A DNA stretch of 34,049 bases from Hyphomonadaceae bacterium (GTDB lineage Bacteria > Pseudomonadota > Alphaproteobacteria > Caulobacterales > Aquidulcibacteraceae). Shown piece after piece: positions 16,850-25,163 of the stretch. The stretch lies in the NCBI GenBank assembly GCA_021731965.1, contig JAKFWI010000228.1, positions 1-34,049 of the forward strand, written 5' to 3'. The position numbers were made by a program, and so were the translations under genes. The notes beneath the pieces were generated by a model that ran no database searches, had not been told where the DNA came from, and saw only the letters and a list, made by a program, of their open reading frames with translations. Positions within the stretch are counted from its first letter, which is position 1, and each line of letters opens with the position of its first letter.

Positions 16850-19798
16850 TCATGGAGTGCGCACGGCCACATTGGTCGCGCCAACAGTAACGCCATTGGT
16901 GTTTCGTAGGCGCAAGAACACGCGGTTGTTGGCCGGATCAAATGGGATCGCCCCAGTGTTCTGCAGGAAGATGGCGTAAAGCGCGGTTTCTCCATTCGCG
17001 ACTGCGCTGCTGACATTCACGGCCGGGCCCTCGCCAGGGCGGCATTGGCCGGCGCTATCGGTGCGGCACACCAAAAGCGCGACGGGCGGCGTCAGCGGGC
17101 CGCGCTCGGCGGTGGCCACAATCGTCCCCGTCGCCCCGATATTGACGGCCGCCACCGCGAATGCGGCGCTTTCCCCCGACACACCGGGCACATTTATGAT
17201 GCCGTCATTGGTTGGTGTGGCCGCGATGGCCACCAAATCCGGTAAAGGTGTTAACTGCGCGCTCAAAATGAAGGAATTGACTCCATTCACCACTCTAGAG
17301 GCTTCTGTGGCACGGCAACTGATTGAAATGCCGATTTCCGCCTGGTTAAGTGGTGAGTCGGGCGAGATTGCAAACACAAAGTTTTGTTGTCCATTCACAG
17401 GGATCCTTCCTGAGGGCGTGTTCGCATTTCCCACAAGTTGATTGGCTGAATTGGTAGTTTGGTAGGAAAAGAACGTGCTTTGCAACACGCTTGGATCGGC
17501 TCTGGCAAACGGGATGCAACCACTTACTTCCCTGCCCGACGTGTTTAGCATGACTGCGAAGGCCGTTGCCGTTTGGCCTAGAGTAATTGCGCGGGCATAG
17601 GGCAGCACGGCCGCGACGGGCGGCGGGCTAGGCGGGCCTAAGGTTTGAGCGATTCTTAGGGTAATGTTGCCAGTCGCGCTTCCAAATCCATTGATCTGTA
17701 TCCGATAGCGCGTATCGGCAATCGCTTCGAAGGTGATCCTGCTGTCCACGTCGTCAACTTGGATATCGTCGTTTTCCGCGACCAGTTGCAAAGCACTGAC
17801 GGCATCGCCGGTATAGGCTGCGAGCACTGTATCAAAATCTGAGCCAACCGTATCGATGGTTACCGTGCCGTTACCCGGCGCAGTCCAACTCCACCAAACA
17901 CTGGCTGTGCCAGCCGCATTGTTGATGGCGCGTGGCTCGCCCGGCTCGAGGGTTGCTTGGCGGTTTGAACCTGTGGCGGAAGTATTTGTTCCAAATAGCG
18001 CCAGCGCCGCGGCGAACCCATCATTGGCGGGAGGCGGCTCGGCCCGGATGGCGTGCACGGGCACCTCGAAAGAGCGCTGCACGCCATTTTCGGTGCCGGT
18101 GATGATCACAAAACCAGTCTCACGAAAATTGGCAATGGTGTTTGGATTAACTGTGACTTGGATTGAGGTTGAGGCGGAGGGGGCAAGTGTACCACCGGTT
18201 GTGCTCAAGATTAGGATGGGAGAGGTTTCGCTCGCCGACCACGAGATCGTATTGGTCGCCGAGGTGTTTAGCAGCGTCATGGTCAAAGTGGTTGAATTGG
18301 TCTGAGTATTGCTGAACCGCGCTGTTGGGGCGTTGCTGGAGGCCAAACGCAGGCTCTGCTGGAGGAATTGCTGGGCTTGCGCCAGATCTAACCGATGGAA
18401 GGTGAAGTTCGAGCTGATATCGGTGATGCGTAACCCCGTGAAGGCCATCGCCTCGGTGATGTCGCGTATGCTGGCGCTGGGCTGAAACGAGCGCAGCAAG
18501 GCCACCGCACCCGCCACATGCGGCGTGGCCTGCGAGGTCCCGCTCATATTGGCGAATGTATTGGGGCCGACGGTCGACGAGCTAATGCTCAACCCCGGTG
18601 CCAGCACATCCACGATGGGCGAGGTATTGGTAAATGAGGCGATGCCCTCGAACTGTTGGCCGGTCGTGCTATTGGTAAAGATCCCACTGGCCCCGACGGT
18701 AATGGCGTTGCTAATGCAGCCCGGAGAGGAGACGGCGTCATTGAAGCCTTCATTGCCCGAAGCAATCACGGTGGCTACCTGGAGACTGGCCAACGTATTA
18801 ACCGCGAGCGCGCGCGTAATGGAATCGCAGACCGTTTGAAACTCCCCGCCGCCGAGACTCATATTGACGGACGCGACCGCATCACCGGCATTGACGCGAG
18901 CGATCACGTCATTCAAGGCGGCGAGACCATCGGAGGCATTAGATAAGGCTGTCGGCGCGTCGTCATCTGGATCGCGCCCGCCAAAGAAGATTTGATACGC
19001 CCAAATGTTTGCGGCCCGCGCGACGCCGCTTTGCGTGTCATCGCGCCCAGCGCCAATCCCGGCCACATGCGTGCCGTGGGTGCAGCCGGCATATTGGGTG
19101 CCGGTGCTGGTCGTAATGCCCTGGCAGGTGCGGCCGGCACCGGGCCCGATCTCAGACGGGCCGTTATTGGCGCAAAAGCTGCGGCTGGTATCGGTGCCGC
19201 TGCCAGTCGAAAAACACGCCGAGCGCGTAATGCGCGAACTCAAAAACTCATGGGTGTGATCCACGCCCGTATCGGTGGTGACGACGGCAAAGCCACTCCC
19301 TTCGATGCCTTGGTTCCACAAGGTCGGCGCGTTGATGCGCGCCGTGGAGGTCGGCAGGCTGTTGATGCGCTCGATAGTGTCGCGCTCGACCGAGAGCACC
19401 TCCGGATCGGCGCGCCAGGCGGCGATCTCATTTTCCGTGAGGTTGAGGTGCAAGATGGGCAGCTCGGAGTACAGCTTAACAAAGGTGCGGTCGCTGAGGC
19501 CGGCGCGCGCGGCCGCGGCTGCTGCAGGCGCATGTTTCGCCAAAACGCTCAGCATCTTCGCACGCATCATATCGGAGCGCCGTTTCGCACCCGCCGGATC
19601 GCCGGCCCGCAAAGCGGGGATGCCAGTGTCTTTCAGTGCCACAAGCACCGAATAACGGCCATCCTCGGCCTTGGGGGTGAGCATGATCGTCGCGGAGCGG
19701 TTTTGCTTGCCGTCGGCAAAAGCCGCGCCAGTCAGCATCGCGGTGAAAGCCAACAGCACCGAATAAAAACAAGCAGTCGAAGCGATGAGGCGGTTCAT
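16850..19798 (-). CDS. Secreted S8 family serine peptidase (subtilase) with I9-like propeptide and C-terminal PPC-like/accessory domains
   Basis: Signal peptide MNRLIASTACFYSVLLAFTAMLTGAAFA; catalytic Asp VVTTDTGVDHTHEF, His GCTHGTHVAGIGAG, Ser MSGTSQATPHVAGAVALL; ANDGFAAALAL...VWWSWTAPGNGTVTIDT...RYRIQINGFGSATGNITLRI. Confidence 0.93.
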   Translation of the reverse strand: MNRLIASTACFYSVLLAFTAMLTGAAFADGKQNRSATIMLTPKAEDGRYSVLVALKDTGIPALRAGDPAGAKRRSDMMRAKMLSVLAKHAPAAAAAARAGLSDRTFVKLYSELPILHLNLTENEIAAWRADPEVLSVERDTIERINSLPTSTARINAPTLWNQGIEGSGFAVVTTDTGVDHTHEFLSSRITRSACFSTGSGTDTSRSFCANNGPSEIGPGAGRTCQGITTSTGTQYAGCTHGTHVAGIGAGRDDTQSGVARAANIWAYQIFFGGRDPDDDAPTALSNASDGLAALNDVIARVNAGDAVASVNMSLGGGEFQTVCDSITRALAVNTLASLQVATVIASGNEGFNDAVSSPGCISNAITVGASGIFTNSTTGQQFEGIASFTNTSPIVDVLAPGLSISSSTVGPNTFANMSGTSQATPHVAGAVALLRSFQPSASIRDITEAMAFTGLRITDISSNFTFHRLDLAQAQQFLQQSLRLASSNAPTARFSNTQTNSTTLTMTLLNTSATNTISWSASETSPILILSTTGGTLAPSASTSIQVTVNPNTIANFRETGFVIITGTENGVQRSFEVPVHAIRAEPPPANDGFAAALALFGTNTSATGSNRQATLEPGEPRAINNAAGTASVWWSWTAPGNGTVTIDTVGSDFDTVLAAYTGDAVSALQLVAENDDIQVDDVDSRITFEAIADTRYRIQINGFGSATGNITLRIAQTLGPPSPPPVAAVLPYARAITLGQTATAFAVMLNTSGREVSGCIPFARADPSVLQSTFFSYQTTNSANQLVGNANTPSGRIPVNGQQNFVFAISPDSPLNQAEIGISISCRATEASRVVNGVNSFILSAQLTPLPDLVAIAATPTNDGIINVPGVSGESAAFAVAAVNIGATGTIVATAERGPLTPPVALLVCRTDSAGQCRPGEGPAVNVSSAVANGETALYAIFLQNTGAIPFDPANNRVFLRLRNTNGVTVGATNVAVRTP

Positions 19799-19872
19799 GT
19801 CTCTGTCCTGATCAATATTTGGCGAAACAGTCGGCGGCGCAGAACGCGATGAAGATGGCGGCTATCTTGAAT

Positions 19873-19914
19873 AAGCCGGACTAGACTGATCTTGGAGGAA
19901 ACATAGTCCGGCTT
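19873..19914. repeat. Inverted repeat upstream of the subtilase gene
   Basis: AAGCCGGACTA (19873-19883) and TAGTCCGGCTT (19904-19914): perfect 11-bp arms, 20-nt loop. Confidence 0.6.
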
Positions 19915-19954
19915 TTGGTTCGAGAGTGAGTTAATCAAGTAGTCTTTCATGCGA

Positions 19955-20650
19955 TCATCTTGGAGCTGCTGCAGTTTGAGCTGGCGGCGCTTGGGGAAGA
20001 CTTCCCCTGGCTGCCTGCAGGGCGGCGGCCAAAGCCTGCGCATCCGCCTGCGCTTGCCGGGTCGCGGCTGCGAGTTGCGCTTGGGCAGCGGGATCGGCCT
20101 CGACCACGCCATTGCGGATTCGCAGGCTGCCGCGTTCCGGGGTTGGCGCGGCCGGCTTGGCCGGTGCAACCTTGGCGCGCAGCAGTTTTTGAACGCGCCC
20201 ATTCGCGGTGAGCTGGGCTGTTTGCGCCGGCACTGGTGCACGCGCGGCTACAGCCGGCGGCGAACCACTGGCCGCTTGTGCGGGTGGCGGCGGGGCTGCT
20301 GGCGCGCTCGCTTGCTGTGTGCCTTTCAGCCCGCTGGCGACTTGAATACGCCCGTCAGCGGTCAAGACATGCCCCTGGCCAGCCAAAAACCGCCGCAGCA
20401 ATTGCGACAAGCTCCCTTCGAATGTGCCAGTCCAGCGCTGATTTGTTGCCACCGGCGCGCCCGTCAGGGTGCGGCCAGAGGCCAGCGCCAAAGCCGCTGC
20501 GATTTCCGGGCTATCTGCCGCCTGCGCGTCGAGCTGATAGATACCCGCGCTGCCCGGCTTTGCCAAAGCAGTCGCGGCGGCGCGCGCTTGGCTCGAGCAA
20601 AGCGTTAGCCCACACAAAGCCGTGAACACCACCAAAGCTCTTAGCACCAA
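19955..20650 (-). CDS. Secreted protein with STN-like (secretin/TonB short N-terminal) region and Ala/Pro-rich tail; unknown function
   Basis: Signal peptide ...ALCGLTLCSSQARAAA; STN-like AADSPEIAAALALASGRTLTGAPVATNQRWTGTFEGSLSQLLRRFLAGQGHVLTADGRIQVAS; low-complexity tail. Confidence 0.65.
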   Translation of the reverse strand: MVLRALVVFTALCGLTLCSSQARAAATALAKPGSAGIYQLDAQAADSPEIAAALALASGRTLTGAPVATNQRWTGTFEGSLSQLLRRFLAGQGHVLTADGRIQVASGLKGTQQASAPAAPPPPAQAASGSPPAVAARAPVPAQTAQLTANGRVQKLLRAKVAPAKPAAPTPERGSLRIRNGVVEADPAAQAQLAAATRQAQADAQALAAALQAARGSLPQAPPAQTAAAPR

Positions 20651-20661
20651 TCGCCTCCTCT

Positions 20662-20711
20662 AGAGCATTTTCAAAGAAATCGAAGTCGATTTCTGATTCG
20701 AAAAATGCTCT
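20662..20711. repeat. Intergenic palindromic repeat element A
   Basis: Outer arms AGAGCATTTT (20662-20671) / AAAATGCTCT (20702-20711) and inner arms GAAATCG (20676-20682) / CGATTTC (20687-20693). Confidence 0.75.
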
Positions 20712-20722
20712 GATTCAATATG

Positions 20723-20777
20723 CTAGAGCGCATTCGGACGGAAAACCGCAACTCCACTTTTCTTGAATGCGCTCTAG
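20723..20777. repeat. Intergenic palindromic repeat element B
   Basis: Perfect 13-bp arms CTAGAGCGCATTC (20723-20735) / GAATGCGCTCTAG (20765-20777). Confidence 0.75.
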
Positions 20778-20951
20778 CCCGCCTTATTCACGATAGCCGG
20801 CCGACAGGATGCCCATTGGCCAAAAACCTTTGCCTGCCACCTGAAACAGATACGTCGAGCCCCAAATCGACCAGCAAGCGGCTGACCCTTGTTGAAAACA
20901 GCATATCAGAAGTCGGTGTGCTCCTTCAACATTCGCGAGAGTGCTTACCGC

Positions 20952-21386
20952 TCAATTTGCGTCGGCGTTGCCCGGCGCGGTTGCCGGCGGGCTCAGCAGC
21001 AATGTGGCGTCTTCGAAACGCAGGCCAACGCCGCTCTGCGCGATGCTTTCCACGACCCAACCTCCGATTGTATCGCCCTGCTGCACGCGCGTTTCGATCC
21101 CCGATATCCGCACGAGGGCAGCAGATTTTCCCCCGGTGGTGACAATCCCCAAGACCTTGGCATCGGGCGGTGCCGGCACCGGCGGCGCTTGAGGCGGCAA
21201 AAGTGGTGGCTCGGGCACGCGGCGCGTGGGGGAAAACAGCGGCCGGTCAAGGGCGGCGCGCAAGGTCGGGGCGGCGCGCTGCGCCACCGCCACTGGAGCC
21301 ACTGGCTTTTTGTTCAGGCGATCGACGAGCAGGAGCACGAGCAGCGAACCCGCAATCGCGAACAGCCAAAGCGAGCGTGCATTCAT
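20952..21386 (-). CDS. Short T2SS GspC/GspN-like protein (TM + HR-type domain, no PDZ)
   Basis: One N-terminal TM segment, LDRPLFSPTRRVPEPP motif, KVLGIVTTGGKSAALVRISGIETRVQQGDTIGGWVVESIAQSGVGLRF HR-like region; last gene of the T2SS run, ATGA-type overlap with gspM. Confidence 0.7.
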   Translation of the reverse strand: MNARSLWLFAIAGSLLVLLLVDRLNKKPVAPVAVAQRAAPTLRAALDRPLFSPTRRVPEPPLLPPQAPPVPAPPDAKVLGIVTTGGKSAALVRISGIETRVQQGDTIGGWVVESIAQSGVGLRFEDATLLLSPPATAPGNADAN

Positions 21387-21835
21387 GGGCGGCTTTCCTT
21401 GGGCGGAGGGCGCAAACGCGCGGCAACCACCAGATCCGCCTGCAGTCGCGCGCCATCTTCGCGTGCGCGCTTGATGCTTAGGCGCTCCAATTGGAATTGG
21501 CCGGGTGCGGCTTGAACGCGCCCGATAAAGCTCAAAACAGCGGCGTTGGGCCCCTCCACCCGAATTTGCGCGCGCACCTTGCGCCCCTTGGGGGCAACCG
21601 GCAACGGATCGAGCGTGGCCAACCCACTTTGGAGGGCCAATTCGGCTCCCTGCCGCTGCAGAGCGATTGCGCCTTCGCGCGGGCCCGTGGCTTCGATATA
21701 GGCGGCGTTAGCTTGGGGCTGGCGCAAGGTTGGCTGAGCCAGGCAATAGGCTGCCAACGCGCCGAAGGTGAGCCCCAAAGCGAGGAGTCCCGCCAGCACG
21801 CCATAGGCGGTGAGGATGCCGGGTCGCTGCGTCAT
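21383..21835 (-). CDS. gspM: T2SS protein GspM
   Basis: Position and topology: single TM segment followed by a small periplasmic domain; 4-nt overlaps with both neighbours. Confidence 0.65.
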   Translation of the reverse strand: MTQRPGILTAYGVLAGLLALGLTFGALAAYCLAQPTLRQPQANAAYIEATGPREGAIALQRQGAELALQSGLATLDPLPVAPKGRKVRAQIRVEGPNAAVLSFIGRVQAAPGQFQLERLSIKRAREDGARLQADLVVAARLRPPPKESRP

Positions 21836-22674
21836 GGGTTGGCTTCACGGGTTTGCACAATCAGATGGGCCCCCGCAGGGGCTCCCTTCGGCACCGGAAA
21901 CTCCTTGAGCGTGCGAAAGCGCGCTTTGGTAAGGCCGGCGGCCATGGCTTTGTAATCAGCTGTTTCCACTTGGATTTCTAGCTTTCCCCCGGCCCATTCC
22001 AGAGCCGATAAACTGCTGGAATCGGGCAAAGCCTGTGCCAGGCGCTCAATCATTTGGGTTGGCGTGTTCGCCGAATCCCGCGCCGCCGCTCTGGATGAAA
22101 CCGCAGCGCTGAACTGACCCCAAGACGCGCCGATCAACGCACCGAGTGCGACAAAGCCAAGTGCCGCGGCTCCAGCAAAACGCAATCGCGTGCGGAAAGG
22201 CCGGCGCGGGCCGCGCAGATCATAGGCTGCGTCCTCATCCCCCTGTGCGCGCACGGCGCACAGGCGCGCACCCAGCTGGCGGCTACTTTCTTGCGCACGC
22301 AGCAGAGCATCGCGATCGCACAGCATTAGATCCAAGCGCAGCCCGCCATCCGCGTCGCGCGCTTGGCCGATCAGCGCGATCTGCTCGCGCCCGGCGGGCC
22401 ATGGCGAAAAGCCGAGCCCCTGCAATTTGGCGATCGCTTCCAGGCGGTGCCCGGCATTCGCCTGCGCCTCGGTGGTGCGGCGGATTACGCTTTCTGCCGG
22501 CAGCAGCACGATGATGCGCTCTCCCGCGCCGGGTGGCGGCGCGGATCGCCAATCCTGCCCGTCAAACACCACCGTGCGTGCTTTGCTCTCGCCGGCATGG
22601 GCCACGGCCTCATCCAGAGAATCGAGCCAGCCTTGGGCGGCCAGGAAACGCTGTTGCAGCGCCGCAGGGATCAT
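21832..22674 (-). CDS. gspL: T2SS protein GspL (short)
   Basis: 280 aa, cytoplasmic N-region, TM at FAGAAALGFVALGALIGASWG, small periplasmic region; order K-L-M. Confidence 0.65.
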   Translation of the reverse strand: MIPAALQQRFLAAQGWLDSLDEAVAHAGESKARTVVFDGQDWRSAPPPGAGERIIVLLPAESVIRRTTEAQANAGHRLEAIAKLQGLGFSPWPAGREQIALIGQARDADGGLRLDLMLCDRDALLRAQESSRQLGARLCAVRAQGDEDAAYDLRGPRRPFRTRLRFAGAAALGFVALGALIGASWGQFSAAVSSRAAARDSANTPTQMIERLAQALPDSSSLSALEWAGGKLEIQVETADYKAMAAGLTKARFRTLKEFPVPKGAPAGAHLIVQTREANP

Positions 22675-23378
22675 GGGCGGGGCCTGATTCGTGGCGGGGC
22701 AGGGCTTTGGTTCGCGGCGATCACTTGGTCACTCGAAAGCGTGCGCCGAACGACGCTGGCCAGCGCCGTATCGTCAAGGTATTCGAGCCGCACGACGATG
22801 TTGCTGCGGCCGCCTCGCATCCCTGTGCCATCGGCAAAGGCCTCCGTCTCGGGACTGAAGGTCACGTCAGCCAATTGCGCTGTTTGAGCCTCGACCTCCA
22901 ACAATCCGGCCACCGGCCCGGGGGCAGTCAGCGCTTGCGGCACCACTTGCCCGCGTGTGGTCATCCAATAGCGCGCGAGCCCACCCTGGCCGATGCGCAG
23001 CTGGCTAAACATGGCCTCGACACGCGACCAGGGGCGTCCACGAACGATCTGCAAGGAATAGGTTTGCGCCTGCGCGGCACTTTCCCCAGCCATCATCAAG
23101 GCCTTGGCCAACAAGCGCGGGTCGCTTTGATTGATATCGATGAGGCCCGTGGCGAGATAGGTCCGTGGCGGGCGCTCGGTCGGAAAAAAGGCGGCTCGGG
23201 CGGCCTGCTCAAACGCCTTTTGCTCTGCTGCGCTGCGCGCTTGGCCGGCCGCGAACCGTGCCTGCGCAAAGCTCAGGGCATCGGTGGCGCGAATACTGGC
23301 TTTGGCCGCGAGGAAGCCGGCCGCGCCAAGGATGGCGATCACCGAAAGCAGAGCAAAGGCGCGTGGCTGATTGCGCAT
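22671..23378 (-). CDS. gspK: T2SS minor pseudopilin GspK
   Basis: MRNQPRAFALLSVIAILGAAGFLAAKAS hydrophobic start lacking Glu+5, internal RTYLATGLIDINQSDPRLLAKAL; ATG at 23378 preferred to the track start. Confidence 0.75.
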   Translation of the reverse strand: MRNQPRAFALLSVIAILGAAGFLAAKASIRATDALSFAQARFAAGQARSAAEQKAFEQAARAAFFPTERPPRTYLATGLIDINQSDPRLLAKALMMAGESAAQAQTYSLQIVRGRPWSRVEAMFSQLRIGQGGLARYWMTTRGQVVPQALTAPGPVAGLLEVEAQTAQLADVTFSPETEAFADGTGMRGGRSNIVVRLEYLDDTALASVVRRTLSSDQVIAANQSPAPPRIRPRP

Positions 23379-23379
23379 G

Positions 23380-23937
23380 TTATTGCACCACGCCGCTGCG
23401 CGCTTGCGGCCACGCATAGATGGCGCTGGGCCACGGCCGACCCTCAGACTCCAGCGAAACCCGCACCAGAGTCGGGGGGGTATCGCTATTCCATGAGGTG
23501 CTCCACGTGCCGTCGCGCCCCGCATAGGCAAAGCTGGCACCCTTTAGGCTACGCAAAACGGGGGCCGTGACTTCGCCGCCGCCGAGCAATGAGCGCCGGT
23601 GAAACACGACGTCCACGCCTTTGCGGTCGCGCCCGATGGCGTCAGCGATGTCAAGCTCCACCTCGTATAGGCCCGGGGCAGCCGGATAGCCCAATTCAGC
23701 GATCATGAAACGCAAGCCGGCACCATCGCCCTCCACTGGGCCATCCGCCGCGCGCCCGATCACGGCCTGGAGCGCATCCAGCCCGTTGACAATATCGGTA
23801 TCGCGCGCGGACATGGCACTGATGCGTGTGTCAAACCGCGCCGCTGCCGGTGCGATACCAATGAGCAGGGCCAGTGCGCCCGACGCGATGGCCAAAGCGA
23901 TCAGGACTTCGACAAGCGTGAAACCGCGTGCGCTCAC
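23380..23937 (-). CDS. gspJ: T2SS minor pseudopilin GspJ
   Basis: MSARGFTLVEVLIALAIASGALALLIG type III signal sequence; order I-J-K. Confidence 0.8.
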   Translation of the reverse strand: MSARGFTLVEVLIALAIASGALALLIGIAPAAARFDTRISAMSARDTDIVNGLDALQAVIGRAADGPVEGDGAGLRFMIAELGYPAAPGLYEVELDIADAIGRDRKGVDVVFHRRSLLGGGEVTAPVLRSLKGASFAYAGRDGTWSTSWNSDTPPTLVRVSLESEGRPWPSAIYAWPQARSGVVQ

Positions 23938-24293
23938 GGTGGCACCGCCGCGGCTGGTTTCCAGAGCGGGGCCGCGCCCTCTAGCACCAGCTTTCGACCG
24001 CTCTGCGCCTGCGTTTCCACGTTCACCGAGAGGATTAACGGCGCATCGGCCGCGAACTCCGTGTGCACGCGCCAGGCCATGCCCGCCTCTTCCCCCGCAA
24101 AATCACCCGGACCCATCACTGCGGCTTGGGCCAGGCGCGCCTCGGCCAGCACGGTCAAGCGCATGATATCGCTGGCGGCGCGATTGGCGCGGGCGGCAGA
24201 ATTGGCCAGTTCGTGCAGGGTTGCAAGGCCTGCTGACGCGAGGCCAAGCGCGACCAGGGCCTCGATAAGCGTGAAGGCTGGCTTGTGCGTCAT
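23934..24293 (-). CDS. gspI: T2SS minor pseudopilin GspI
   Basis: MTHKPAFTLIEALVALGLASAGLATL; A|FTLIE processing site; ATG at 24293 overlaps the gspH stop by 4 nt. Confidence 0.8.
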   Translation of the reverse strand: MTHKPAFTLIEALVALGLASAGLATLHELANSAARANRAASDIMRLTVLAEARLAQAAVMGPGDFAGEEAGMAWRVHTEFAADAPLILSVNVETQAQSGRKLVLEGAAPLWKPAAAVPP

Positions 24294-24751
24294 GGCGCGC
24301 CGCGCAGTGACAAGCTGCAGCCACCGGTCAGCCATTGGATGGTCACCCGCGAAGACTGGCCAGGCCAGCGGATATCAACGTGCGCGCCGGTAGAGCCCCC
24401 CTGCGGGAAAAAGCGCACACCGATTTGATCGCGGGCGCTTTCGCGAGCCGCACCCGTTGCGGTGAATTGAACGCTCGCCGGTGCCTTCAGGGTAACGAGC
24501 CCGTCCGCACGAACCATCCGCGCCTCCGCATCAAATCGCAGCAAAACGGGCTGACCGGAGCGCAGCGCCAAAGCCTGCGATCGTCGGCACATTTGCTCGA
24601 CTGCTTCGGCAAAGGCGCGCCCCGATTGGCGATCGCGGGGCAAAAAAGGCGCAGCACCAGCCGCAATGATCGCCAATATCGCCATCACCACCAGCAATTC
24701 TGTGAGGGTATAACCGAAGTTAGCGGTTCGACAGATCTTTGTTCGGGCCAT
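24290..24751 (-). CDS. gspH: T2SS pseudopilin GspH
   Basis: MARTKICRTANFGYTLTELLVVMAILAIIAAGAAPFLP; G|YTLTE processing site. Confidence 0.8.
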   Translation of the reverse strand: MARTKICRTANFGYTLTELLVVMAILAIIAAGAAPFLPRDRQSGRAFAEAVEQMCRRSQALALRSGQPVLLRFDAEARMVRADGLVTLKAPASVQFTATGAARESARDQIGVRFFPQGGSTGAHVDIRWPGQSSRVTIQWLTGGCSLSLRGAP

Positions 24752-25163
24752 CGCCGCCTTTCACTCCGTCCGCGCCGAGGCTGGAGATGCGAAAGCGCCC
24801 CGTGCTAGCCTCCAGCTCAAAGAGATAGGGTTTGCCCCAGGGGTCAACCGGGATGGCGTCTCGATCCAAATACGGCCCGGCCCAGCCCGCGCTGCCGGCC
24901 GGGGCTTCCACCAAAGCCTGCAGGCCTTCCTGCTCGGTCGGTACGCGGCCCACATCATATTCAAACAGGCCTACGGCGGACGCCAGATTGCGTATTTGTG
25001 CGGCGCAGGTCTGCGCCCGCGCATCGCTCAATCGGTTGAGCAGGCGGGGCGCGAGCAGGGCTGTGAGCAGAGCCAGGATGGCCATGACCACCAGCAATTC
25101 CGTCAAGGTATAGCCCAAGCGGCGTCGTGGATTAACGTGGGGAGAGCGCGTCGAGAAAATCAC
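24720..25163 (-). CDS. gspG: T2SS major pseudopilin GspG
   Basis: GYTLTELLVVMAILALLTALLAPRL; YDVGRVPTEQEGLQALVEAP...GPYLDRDAIPVDPWGKPYLFE...ISSLGADGVKGGDGPNKDL is a canonical GspG body. Confidence 0.93.
   Translation of the reverse strand: MIFSTRSPHVNPRRRLGYTLTELLVVMAILALLTALLAPRLLNRLSDARAQTCAAQIRNLASAVGLFEYDVGRVPTEQEGLQALVEAPAGSAGWAGPYLDRDAIPVDPWGKPYLFELEASTGRFRISSLGADGVKGGDGPNKDLSNR

Noticed and set aside
18992-19852. 286-aa plus-strand ORF antisense to the subtilase
   Set aside because: The minus strand encodes catalytic Asp/His/Ser motifs; the plus ORF is Gly/Arg/Ala-rich shadow.
19795-20241. 148-aa minus ORF overlapping the STN-like gene and the intergenic region
   Set aside because: Alternate frame with low-complexity and intergenic hairpin sequence; no plausible domain.
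20662-20777. CRISPR array or IS terminal repeats
   Set aside because: The two elements are different palindromes, not regularly spaced direct repeats, and no cas or transposase gene is present.
22533-23570. 345-aa plus-strand ORF
   Set aside because: Antisense to gspK/gspL; no family signature.
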